From an uncultured Mycoplasmatota bacterium (GTDB taxonomy: Bacteria; Bacillota_I; Bacilli_A; RF39; UBA660): DNA of 40,928 nucleotides. Under the pieces are notes generated by a model, which saw nothing but the letters and a program-made list of their open reading frames with translations, made no database searches and was not told the origin of the DNA. The stretch is taken from the NCBI GenBank assembly GCA_948466395.1, contig CAOKAG010000007.1, forward strand, positions 1 through 40,928. The letters are read 5' to 3'. Both the position numbers and the translations under genes were made by a program. Position 1 is the first letter of the stretch, and every line of letters starts with the position of its first letter. Below, one piece after another: positions 22,696 to 30,358 of the stretch.

Positions 22696-24405
22696 TTATT
22701 TATTATATAGTCGTCTATAAATATCATTATCCTTTAATAATTTTTCATGCTTGCCAGTACATTCAATTTTACCATTATTTAATACAATAATTTTGTCTGC
22801 TACTTTCATTAGATCTTTATTATGAGTAATAACGATAAGTGTATGGTCTGTTTTTAAATCATCTAATAACTTTATAATTTTATTCGTTGTATTTGGATCT
22901 AATGATGATGTCACTTCATCAAGAAGTAATATTTCTGATGTTGTAAGAAGTGCTCTAGCTAAGGATAATAACTGTTTTTGTCCTCCACTTATATTTGTTG
23001 CATCTTCTTTTAGAATTGTGTTATAACCATCTGGTAAAGACATTATAAAATCATGTATTCCAACTCTTTTACAAGCATCAATTTGTCTTTTCTTATTTGA
23101 CTCAATTAGTGATAAATTAGCTCTTATACTCATATTAAAAATAAAAGTTTTTTGATTTACAATACTAATATTTGAATTGTAAACATTTTTAGAATAATCA
23201 TATATATTTAAATTATCTATAAAAATTTTACCACTATCTACTTTATACATCCTTAAAAGTAAATTAAATATTGTAGTTTTTCCAGTTCCTGTTTTACCAA
23301 CAATTGTTGTAACTTGATTAGGTTTAGCTACAAAAGAAACGTTTTTTAATATTGGAAGTTGATTATATTTAAAAGATACGTTTTTAAACTCAACAAGTCC
23401 AATAATATTATCGTTATAAATTATGCCATCTAATTTTAAGGCATTATTTCCATAGTTAATAATTTCGTTTATTCTATACAATGAAACTGATTCTTCCATA
23501 ATTGATACATCAAATTCCATTATGTCATTAATTGATTTTTTGGCTTTATCATAATAAGAAATTAATAATAAGAACATTGCTATTTCTATCTTATTGTTCA
23601 TAAGAAGAATTATCAAAATAAAATATAACACTAATTTCCCAAAATCAATTATTAAGCCTATCAAAGTCTTTCTTGTAAAAAAGTATTTTCTTTTTAAAAA
23701 ATAACTTTTTTGCCATTTTTTTCTATAACTATCTAATTTATTATTCAATTTATCTCCAATACCAAAACTTTTAATATCTTTAAGTCCTGTTAAAATTTGA
23801 GATAACATTCCTGTTATTTTATCAGCATAATTTCTTTGTTTTTGTAAATAGAAATTATTTTTTCTGTTACATTTTTTTGCAAAATTATAATATATTAAAT
23901 CTATTATAATTATATATAGAGCTATTAAAATGCTTTGTTTAGCAAATACAAAATATATAACTAATAATTTAATTAATTCAATAGATAATTCAATTATAAA
24001 AGAAGGTATTTCAGCAATATTAATAATATCTGTGTTTGAAGAATTTATAATTTTTCCAATTGAAATTTTTTTAGAATATTCTTCATCAAAATTATATATA
24101 CTATTTACTAATAATCTATGTACTTCTACATAAGCTTCTTTAAAAAAACTAGCATAGCACCAACTAATGCAATAGGAACCGACTTTATTAAATAGATAAG
24201 TTATACCTAACAATATAACAAAAATAAATGCTGTATCGTATAAGCTATTAGTTACATTTTGTACTATTAGCGATATAAAATATGGTACTAATAGGCTTAT
24301 TAAAACATTGATTAAATCAATAATTATAAATGTTATTAAATATTTTTTTCTAGATTTTACTAAAGAAAAATAATCTTTTGTAATTTTAATATTTCTTGTA
24401 AACAT
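22696..24405 (-). CDS. ABC exporter (fused membrane and ATPase domains)
   Basis: About 569 residues. Residues 20-300 form a six-helix exporter membrane domain. The nucleotide-binding domain has Walker A GKTGTGKT (about 370-377), a Q-loop (VNQKTF), signature SGGQK (about 473-477), Walker B LLLDE (about 493-497) and a switch His in ITHNKD. Homodimeric multidrug- or peptide-exporter type. ATG 24405 is preferred, with GGGTGA five bases upstream, over GTG 24414. It follows an AraC/GyrI regulator gene 73 bp upstream; the pair is probably a resistance module. The pair sits between two pieces of a serine recombinase. Confidence 0.9.
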   Translation of the reverse strand: MFTRNIKITKDYFSLVKSRKKYLITFIIIDLINVLISLLVPYFISLIVQNVTNSLYDTAFIFVILLGITYLFNKVGSYCISWCYASFFKEAYVEVHRLLVNSIYNFDEEYSKKISIGKIINSSNTDIINIAEIPSFIIELSIELIKLLVIYFVFAKQSILIALYIIIIDLIYYNFAKKCNRKNNFYLQKQRNYADKITGMLSQILTGLKDIKSFGIGDKLNNKLDSYRKKWQKSYFLKRKYFFTRKTLIGLIIDFGKLVLYFILIILLMNNKIEIAMFLLLISYYDKAKKSINDIMEFDVSIMEESVSLYRINEIINYGNNALKLDGIIYNDNIIGLVEFKNVSFKYNQLPILKNVSFVAKPNQVTTIVGKTGTGKTTIFNLLLRMYKVDSGKIFIDNLNIYDYSKNVYNSNISIVNQKTFIFNMSIRANLSLIESNKKRQIDACKRVGIHDFIMSLPDGYNTILKEDATNISGGQKQLLSLARALLTTSEILLLDEVTSSLDPNTTNKIIKLLDDLKTDHTLIVITHNKDLMKVADKIIVLNNGKIECTGKHEKLLKDNDIYRRLYNK

Positions 24406-24478
24406 ACACTTCACCCATATAATTATAAAATGGTTCTAAGTGTATTTCTTTACATTTTACATATTAAATTTGTTAAGG

Positions 24479-25273
24479 TTATTTTATTGGTAAATATATA
24501 AAACAATTATTATCCTTATATAATTCAATTTTAAGTTTACTCTTAATATTATAATTTGTTGAAGGTATCCATTGCTTGTTAATTTTTTCTTCAAAAGCTA
24601 CTATTTCACTTTGTTCTCTTGATATAAATTCAAATTCAACATATTTATTTCCCTTAATTTCATATTTTTCCAAATTGGGAAAATATTTTGTAGTTCCTAA
24701 ATAATAATGATAGGATGAATTTTCATCTTTTGAAAATATTCCATACATTCCATTCTCGTTAAATGCATTATATGTCCCATTAGTTTTAACTTCTTGATAT
24801 AACCGTTTAATTTTATATAATAATTCAGAATGATTTTTTGCTGTAATATGATGGCAATATATATGTATAGAACTTAACTTTTTTATCTCATAATCAAAAC
24901 TATATTTTTCTTTGTTAACCTCAAAATATTCTATTGGTATTATTTTATAATTACCAATACCGTTTTTGCATTCAGTAGGTGTTATACTAAATAATTGTTT
25001 AAATGCTCTATTAAAAGAAGAAGCAGAATTATACTGATATTTAAAAGCAATATCAATTATCTTATCATTTGTGTTTCTTATTTCTTCGAACGCTTTACTT
25101 AATCTTCTTTTTTTGATATATTCAGTAATTGTCATATCAGTTAAAAACATAAAAATTCTCTCAAGAATAAATAAATTGGTATGAGTTATTTTGCTTAATT
25201 CATTAAAATCAATTTTATTATCAAGATTATTTTCAATATATTCAATCATTTTATTTAAGCAATGAAAATTCAT
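24479..25273 (-). CDS. AraC-family regulator with GyrI-like ligand domain
   Basis: A 264-residue protein. The N-terminal AraC HTH pair spans about residues 8-105 (TITEYIKKRRLSKAFEEI and the second helix-turn-helix AFKYQYNSASSFNRAFKQLF). The C-terminal part (about 115-264) resembles a GyrI-like small-molecule-binding domain, as in Rob/SoxS-type multidrug regulators. GGAGATGG precedes the ATG. It likely activates the ABC exporter gene on binding a drug or other small molecule. Ligand unknown. Confidence 0.87.
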   Translation of the reverse strand: MNFHCLNKMIEYIENNLDNKIDFNELSKITHTNLFILERIFMFLTDMTITEYIKKRRLSKAFEEIRNTNDKIIDIAFKYQYNSASSFNRAFKQLFSITPTECKNGIGNYKIIPIEYFEVNKEKYSFDYEIKKLSSIHIYCHHITAKNHSELLYKIKRLYQEVKTNGTYNAFNENGMYGIFSKDENSSYHYYLGTTKYFPNLEKYEIKGNKYVEFEFISREQSEIVAFEEKINKQWIPSTNYNIKSKLKIELYKDNNCFIYLPIK

Positions 25274-25291
25274 AAAACCATCTCCATAGTT

Positions 25292-25300
25292 ATTATAACA
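25292..25300 (-). promoter_or_regulatory. Extended -10 promoter of the AraC gene
   Basis: On the minus strand TGTTATAAT (TGn extended -10) lies about 20 bases upstream of the AraC start codon. No good -35 is seen, which fits an extended -10 or an activator-dependent promoter. Confidence 0.5.
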
Positions 25301-25376
25301 CTTATTTAATAGGTACTATATTTCTATAACATATTTTAAATTTTTTCATTAAACAAGCTTTTTAGACAAGATAGTA

Positions 25377-25413
25377 ACACAATACAAGTTGGACAATCCA
25401 ACTTGTATTGTGT
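25377..25413. repeat. Perfect 17-bp hairpin with three-base loop
   Basis: ACACAATACAAGTTGGA (25377-25393), loop CAA, then the exact complement to 25413. It has no T-tract on either strand, so it is not a usual terminator. It lies between the AraC promoter and the recombinase N-terminal fragment. Confidence 0.8.
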
Positions 25414-25476
25414 CAAAGCTAATCCTTTGAAATCCTTTAAAAATGCTTTTTGAATTGTTAAAATAGATTGGTGCTA

Positions 25477-25742
25477 TTATATATATGGTAGCTGTCCAGC
25501 TTTGATTGCTCCCACCATTCCTAGTTTAGTTCTTTCAGAACATTTTTCTATTTCATTTTGAGATACACTTGTCATAATTCTCATAACCATTCTACCATTT
25601 GATGTAGTAGTATTTGATTCATCTGCTAAACAATGTATATCACAATTTGCTTCTTTTACAACTCTCATTAACTTTTCTACACCATAAAATACTACGAGTA
25701 AGTCTATCCATTTTAAATGCTACAATGACATTAATAGAACTA
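25477..25742 (-). pseudogene. N-terminal (catalytic domain) fragment of a serine recombinase
   Basis: Encodes INVIVAFKMDRLTRS, then after a frameshift KLMRVVKEANCDIHCLADE, TTSNGRMVMRI, NEIEKCSERTKLG. These belong to the resolvase/invertase catalytic domain (the DRLTR and ERTK motifs). One extra base in the A4 run at 25686-25689 breaks the frame. The N-terminal about 60 residues with the catalytic Ser are missing, cut off by the transposase fragment. The end (GAIKAGQLP) is where the 22199-22690 fragment would continue. Confidence 0.75.
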
Positions 25743-26262
25743 TTTATTTAATACATCATAACAGTTTGATACTGTTGCTCTTATTATTGTATTAGCTTTA
25801 TCTGTTACTTTTGTTCCTACTGTTCCATATCCTTTTTTAGATTTTTTCGTATTTGGTATTTTCAAAATCACTTCCATCTATCGCTTTTAATAAATAGCCT
25901 TTATATAGTTTTACTTCTTCTTTGTGATCCTGATAAAATAATTTCAAATAATCCTTATTTAATGTTATAAATACTTCTGGATTTAATTTTAATCTTTGGT
26001 CTAATAATGATTGATTGGATATATTTTCTTCCTCATTGCTATCATTATAAAAATTGTTAATTTCCATACTCGTAGTTAGTCCTTTCTTATTTAGAATATA
26101 TTTCATTAGCTTTGTAAATCCCAGTTTTCTTTTTCTTGTAAAACTGGTTTTCTTTAATCTTCCTGTAGTTTTTAATTCTTCCGAATTTATTTTATTCCTT
26201 ATTAATTCAATTCCTTTTATTCTTATCTTTATTATCTCATTTGCCCATAATAAAAACCACAC
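25740..26262 (-). pseudogene. IS4-like transposase fragment
   Basis: Carries KTSFTRKRKLGFTKL, GLTTSMEINNF, SLLDQRLKLNPEVFI and KAIDGSDFE, typical of the N-terminal part of an IS4-family transposase. The frame shifts at the A/T4 run 25859-25862 (one base too many); the corrected frame continues as an SKKGYGTVG segment to a stop at 25740. The rest of the catalytic domain is gone. I could not identify terminal inverted repeats. Confidence 0.65.
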
Positions 26263-26402
26263 AATTTTTTATGTAGTTTCCTTAAACTGATGACATTGAG
26301 GAAGACGTACAGCAACTCTTTAAGTAGAGTTCTCAATTATTTATAATTAATGGAACTACACTATTAATTTAAATTAATTTATTACGTCCTATTAAAGTAT
26401 GT

Positions 26403-26408
26403 TATAAT
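26403..26408 (+). promoter_or_regulatory. -10 box of the 26428 gene
   Basis: TATAAT at 26403-26408, 20 bases before the ATG, with AAGGAGG between. No convincing -35 is present. Confidence 0.4.
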
Positions 26409-26427
26409 TATTAAGGAGGCTATAAAT

Positions 26428-27277
26428 ATGTACAATATAGAAATTTTTGAACAATTTACAAAATCAAATTTGACATCTGAAGAAGTATATAAAAAAATAA
26501 TAGAAATCCATCCCATTCAAATCGAAAAAAAATATAGTAACGATGAAGAAGTACCATTTGCCATCTATATTGGTGGTATTGGAAAAGACGATCTAGTAAC
26601 TGTTAATACAGCATTATATCCATTAAAAATGAGGTTTGACATAGAACAAATTTACATTGATTTTATTAATTTAATTCGAGAAAGATTAAAATCAACAAAT
26701 AAACCTTTTCAAAATATAGTTTTCTCCTCAATTAAATATTTATCCAGAAATTGGTTTTATATGCAGACTACTCCAGAAGCTATCGAAAACAGTTATTTGG
26801 CACAAATGTATTTAAATACTTTTAAGCATCCAGGAAGACAACGTGATAATTACGCAGGAGATGAACGAGTATCTGTGTTTGATGAAAAAAATGAACAAGT
26901 TGTCTATAATATTTCAAAATTTGCTGGGGCTGGCGATTTAGCAAAATGCGTTGAAGTTAATTCTGTTGCCAATAATTTACTAAATTTTAGTGGGGTGCCA
27001 TCAATTTTAATTCAAGGATATTTTACAAGCTATTCGGGAAAAAAAGGGGCACATACTTTTCCCCTATATATAGGTAGTAGTGGTAATTATTGCTTGTTAG
27101 ATTGCATGCTTAAACAACAAAAAAAAGATATTTTACCTAGTAATGTAGATTTTGAAGCAGGATTTAGCTTTGAAATACCTATTAAAATTTTCTGATGGAA
27201 GTGAAAAAGAATCCCAATTAACATTTGAATCTCCACCTCAAAAGCTAATAGTATCATCAAAAGGAATTAGTAAATAA
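26428..27277 (+). CDS. Transglutaminase-like cysteine protein with a late frameshift
   Basis: The open frame gives 255 residues ending at 27195. The C-terminal half is a transglutaminase-like fold with a candidate triad C174 (AKCVEVNS), H209 (GAHTFPLY) and D225 (CLLDCM). Removing one A from the A4 run at 27184-27187 extends the frame by about 28 residues (FSDGSEKESQL...SSKGISK) to a stop at 27277, a more natural end. An AAGGAGG site precedes the ATG and a strong terminator follows. No signal peptide, so cytoplasmic. Substrate unknown. It is adjacent to the prophage boundary and may be cargo. Confidence 0.65.
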
Positions 27278-27322
27278 AAACATACTGGTTTGACAATATT
27301 CAAGTGTGTTTTGTAAAATGAC

Positions 27323-27356
27323 AAAACATCAGATCCAATTCTGATGTTTTTCTATT
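27323..27356 (+). terminator. Terminator of the 26428 gene
   Basis: An 11-bp stem AAAACATCAGA/TCTGATGTTTT with a six-base loop, followed by a T-rich run. Confidence 0.85.
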
Positions 27357-27511
27357 ATTACTCGAGAAAGTTCGAGTTTGGTATCCATCTGGTGCCGATT
27401 GACAGACACTATTCATTATTATTTTATAATGTTTTATGAAATGAAACAAGCCTAAAATAAAGATAGAATGGGATATATTATAATTTAAAAATTTACATTA
27501 TATTTAATTTT

Positions 27512-27534
27512 TGCTAGGTAAAATGCTAGGTAAA
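27512..27534. repeat. Tandem TGCTAGGTAAA duplication
   Basis: Two exact 11-bp copies, separated by one base. They lie in the region where the prophage should end. In one plus frame they read LGK-M-LGK-F, reminiscent of the last residues of some tyrosine integrases. Possible attachment-site feature, unproven. Confidence 0.35.
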
Positions 27535-27591
27535 TTTTCAAGATAAAAATATCATTTAAAAGATGTTTTCTAATAAAGTTACAATGGTTAT

Positions 27592-27627
27592 AAAAAAGTC
27601 CTTAGCCCACACGGGTAACCAAGGGAC
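27592..27627 (-). terminator. Terminator of the phage late operon
   Basis: On the minus strand GTCC/GGAC and CCC/GGG segments fold with an internal loop and end in TTTTTT, right after the last small phage gene. Confidence 0.7.
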
Positions 27628-27639
27628 ATTTCTATTATA

Positions 27640-27828
27640 TCATACAAATTGTAAGTCTGTAGTTTCAATTTTACCATTATAATCGATTAATAAATAATGC
27701 CCGTTTACTAAGTAGCTTTTAAGACCAAACATATCTAAGCAATTAACTTCTGCTACGTCTTCTTGTAAATTACTTATATATCTTTCTTTAAATTCTTTTA
27801 ATTCAAATTCATTTAATTTTTTTAACAT
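27640..27828 (-). CDS. Small phage protein, 62 residues
   Basis: Unknown. Starts at ATG 27828 with GAGGGGG about seven bases upstream; a longer in-frame start at 27852 lies across that site. Short helical N-terminus (LKKLNEFELKEFKERY) and a beta-like end. It sits after the endolysin and its terminator, so it needs a separate promoter and could be a moron or superinfection gene. No function proposed. Confidence 0.55.
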   Translation of the reverse strand: MLKKLNEFELKEFKERYISNLQEDVAEVNCLDMFGLKSYLVNGHYLLIDYNGKIETTDLQFV

Positions 27829-27914
27829 ACTTTTTCCCCCTCTTGATAACATTTTACCATAATCTTTTTTCGAATTTTGTCACTTTATGTCGCTTGTAAT
27901 AAATTTTTGCAATT

Positions 27915-27952
27915 AAAAAAAGGATAACCTCGTTTAATGAAGTTATCCTTTT
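27915..27952 (-). terminator. Terminator after the endolysin gene
   Basis: AAAAGGATAAC/GTTATCCTTTT, 11-bp stem with a 13-base loop, followed by T residues on the minus strand. It overlaps the endolysin stop codon. Confidence 0.85.
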
Positions 27953-28751
27953 ATATATTTAACAAAGCTTTTATTGTATTTAAACCTACATAACCATCGA
28001 CTTTTAATCCTTTTGATTTTTGGAAGTTCTTAACAGCTGTACTAGTAGATGGACCAAAGTATCCATCTTCTTTTAATGAATAGCCTAACTTATTCAATTG
28101 TTTTTGAATAAATAAAACATAATCATTATGAATTTGTGGTTTTTTATAATACAATTGGTACTTAGTTGCCTTAGTTTGTGAATCTGGACCAAACTTATTA
28201 TCTACTGCTAAACCACAATTATATGAGTTATTTATAGCTATTTGCCATTCTGCTACTATCCCAGAAACAGCTTTTTGCACTCCAAAATAATCGTAAAATG
28301 AAGTACAACAAGTTGCAGTCATTGATTTACTTTCATCTCCATACCATTTACGAGGTTTAGTATCAATATGAGTGTTACCTGTTGAATCTGCACTTCCACC
28401 ACATCTATAACCTATTCCACATTTATGTCCTAAATCTTCTAAAGCTAAGCAAACTTTGCTAGAAGGTATTCTTTTTCTATTTTGATCTAAGAAATAACAA
28501 TCTATTGCATAACCTAGAGTATGAGGTCCTTTGCCACTACCTTTAATATTTTTATCGTGAGTTGAACATCTATAACCACTATAGATATTACAAGCGCTAG
28601 CATTTAACTTACTTCGTACTTTTTCTAATAAATCAACCAAATTGCTATCAATTAAGACATCATGTGTCTTTCCGCATTTACATTTAAATTCGCTCACTTT
28701 GAAATGCTCTGATATCCTAGAAATATCATTATACTTATAACTTTTTATCAT
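27951..28751 (-). CDS. Phage endolysin: M15-type peptidase plus peptidoglycan-binding domains
   Basis: A 266-residue cell-wall hydrolase. The N-terminal M15-like D-Ala-D-Ala-type peptidase domain shows SGYRCSTHD, HTLGYAIDC (H77, D84 zinc ligands) and HIDTKPR (H128). The C-terminal 105 residues have two peptidoglycan-binding repeats (DNKFGPDSQTKAT and DGYFGPSTSTAVKNFQ). No signal peptide, so export needs the holin whose gene overlaps by 1-3 bases upstream. Cuts host peptidoglycan peptides at lysis. Confidence 0.92.
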   Translation of the reverse strand: MIKSYKYNDISRISEHFKVSEFKCKCGKTHDVLIDSNLVDLLEKVRSKLNASACNIYSGYRCSTHDKNIKGSGKGPHTLGYAIDCYFLDQNRKRIPSSKVCLALEDLGHKCGIGYRCGGSADSTGNTHIDTKPRKWYGDESKSMTATCCTSFYDYFGVQKAVSGIVAEWQIAINNSYNCGLAVDNKFGPDSQTKATKYQLYYKKPQIHNDYVLFIQKQLNKLGYSLKEDGYFGPSTSTAVKNFQKSKGLKVDGYVGLNTIKALLNI

Positions 28752-28918
28752 TATTTATCACCATCCTTTTTTGCAAAATAAAATGTCATAACCATTATGA
28801 CGATATCCTTATAATCAGCTTCAACAATACCTTTGAAACACATGATTGTATAAGCTATTATTACTATTAAAGATAATATCGTTTTTAAATCTATTAATTT
28901 TGCTATTCTTTCCTTCAT
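28751..28918 (-). CDS. Phage holin, 55 residues
   Basis: A short ORF: basic N-terminus (MKERIAK), two hydrophobic segments (LKTILSLIVIIAYTIMC; IVIMVMTFYFA) and a charged tail KKDGDK. Its TAA stop overlaps the endolysin ATG (TAATG). Size, membrane pattern and position directly before the lysin fit a small holin that opens the membrane at lysis. Confidence 0.75.
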   Translation of the reverse strand: MKERIAKLIDLKTILSLIVIIAYTIMCFKGIVEADYKDIVIMVMTFYFAKKDGDK

Positions 28919-28929
28919 TTTTTACTTTC

Positions 28930-29229
28930 CTACTTTCTCACTTGTTCTAACAAGTATTCTTCTATTTCATTTATTGATTGTGTTACAGGTCCATTGCACC
29001 CTTGCTCTTTTAAGCCTTTTAAACAAGCAAGTTGTCCTTTTAACAATAAAGAATTTTCTTCTTTATTTGTCTTACTATCTTCTTCTAGCGCTATTACTTT
29101 TGATTCTAATATGTCTAGCCTATCTGCAATTTTTTTTCTATACCATTTGTAAATGGCAAGAAAAAAACCACTTATTACAGTGATTATTCCTATAACAGTA
29201 GCTATTTGTCCAATCGTCATGTTTTCCAT
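28930..29229 (-). CDS. Phage membrane protein (holin/XhlA-like accessory)
   Basis: A 99-residue protein with one N-terminal membrane segment (TIGQIATVIGIITVISGFFL) followed by a basic stretch and a coiled coil, then a KGQLACLKGLKEQG segment common in Firmicutes phage lysis-cassette proteins. It precedes the holin and endolysin genes. It may be a second holin or a membrane anchor for lysis; the exact role is not settled. Confidence 0.6.
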   Translation of the reverse strand: MENMTIGQIATVIGIITVISGFFLAIYKWYRKKIADRLDILESKVIALEEDSKTNKEENSLLLKGQLACLKGLKEQGCNGPVTQSINEIEEYLLEQVRK

Positions 29230-29263
29230 ATCGAACTAAATTCCTTTCCTTAATTATTTTTTA

Positions 29264-29479
29264 CTATTCTATTTTCTCTTCTACATACATTTCTTTTGCT
29301 TGATCTTCTGTAATGCTATCAGGTAAAAAGATTGTCGTAGTTCTGTAAGGAATATGTTCTTGTACTTGATTACCTTCTTCATCGATGTGTTCTTCTATAT
29401 AAACATCTTCTTTTCCTCTAAGTAATTTTCCTTCTTCCGCTATTAACATTTTTGGTTTTGTGTAATTAAAATATTTCAT
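29264..29479 (-). CDS. Small phage protein, 71 residues
   Basis: Unrecognised; acidic, with no membrane segment or Cys. AGAGGAAAG precedes the ATG. It sits between the tail genes and the lysis cassette, where small XkdX-like proteins are often found, but it lacks a clear match. Confidence 0.55.
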   Translation of the reverse strand: MKYFNYTKPKMLIAEEGKLLRGKEDVYIEEHIDEEGNQVQEHIPYRTTTIFLPDSITEDQAKEMYVEEKIE

Positions 29480-29499
29480 TTTTTTTCTTTCCTCTCTTT

Positions 29500-30357
29500 C
29501 TATGAGACTGTCCAGCCTTTGGACGTTGCTATTGCTATTTCTTCGGCTGTTAGTTTAGCTTTATTAGTTGTTCCTAATCTTAATGATTGTGTGTACAAAG
29601 TGCCACCGTTAGCAACATCATATGTTAAATTTAAATCATAAATATTATTGACAACTGACATTATTGATTCATAAGTTAAACTATTTAACCCAGATAAATC
29701 CGAAGTGTACGAACTATAATTAGTTGTTTTTTGTATAAAGCCTTTTCCAAAATTAATTGGAAATTTTAAATTTTTTAATGCACTATTTCGGTATAAAAAT
29801 CCGTCTACGACGTTTGCTTTTGACATATCAAAATGACCTAAATCTAAATTTACTAATTTTGAACATCCAAAAAACATACTTTGAAAATTCGTAGTCTCAG
29901 CAGTATTAAAACTACTTAAATCAATTTCTTCTAGTTTGCTGTCATTGACAACAAAATGAGATAAATTTTGAACCTTAGAAGTGTCGAAATTTTTTAAAAT
30001 CAGTTTAACCAGACTTGTACATCCTTGACAAAAAGCTCTTAAGCTTTCCACGTTTGATGTATCGAAGCTATCTATAATAATTTCTTTTACGTCATTAGCA
30101 TTGCAAAACATAGAAGACATATCTCTAATTTTAGAAGTGTCTAATCCTTCAAAATTATTAAAGTTTTCGGTTCCTTTATACTCCCTGAAAGTAATATAAA
30201 AAGGTGCAAATTTCTCACTTTGTATTTCGTCCAACTTTGGAATTAATTGTGTGAATGTTTCATTTCCTGTTACTTCTACACCCTTTTCACTTAATTTTGT
30301 CGTTAGATTTTGTTTATCTTGTTGTAATTGATTTAATTGTTGTGTTATTGTTGCCAT
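29500..30357 (-). CDS. Phage tail protein with BspA-type (DUF285) repeats
   Basis: A 285-residue protein. Residues 1-45 look like a tail-anchoring start (TQQLNQLQQDKQNLTTKL and a TGNETFTQLIPKLDEI segment). Residues about 60-215 hold five repeats of about 25 residues with the BspA/DUF285 pattern (FDTSKVxNLxxMFxxCxxLxxLxL). Such repeats usually occur in surface proteins; here they are likely a receptor-binding tip or a host-binding appendage. GGAGGGAG for its ATG lies in the 3' end of the preceding tail gene. Tail position is well supported; receptor binding is inference. Confidence 0.75.
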   Translation of the reverse strand: MATITQQLNQLQQDKQNLTTKLSEKGVEVTGNETFTQLIPKLDEIQSEKFAPFYITFREYKGTENFNNFEGLDTSKIRDMSSMFCNANDVKEIIIDSFDTSNVESLRAFCQGCTSLVKLILKNFDTSKVQNLSHFVVNDSKLEEIDLSSFNTAETTNFQSMFFGCSKLVNLDLGHFDMSKANVVDGFLYRNSALKNLKFPINFGKGFIQKTTNYSSYTSDLSGLNSLTYESIMSVVNNIYDLNLTYDVANGGTLYTQSLRLGTTNKAKLTAEEIAIATSKGWTVS

Positions 30358-30358
30358 A

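Larger units (their letters stand above)
27278..27639. other. Intergenic region at the prophage boundary
   Basis: No gene seen. It contains the terminator of the 26428 gene (27323-27356), a 12-bp-period tandem duplication TGCTAGGTAAA (27512-27534), and the phage lysis-operon terminator (27592-27627). The prophage end should lie here, between about 27360 and 27590. I see no tRNA and cannot define an att core without the other end. Confidence 0.5.

Noticed and set aside
27360-27420. tRNA-like TTCGAGT segment as a phage attachment site
   Set aside because: No T-stem pairing or cloverleaf could be built around it; only a 5-bp CTCGA/TCGAG hairpin is present.
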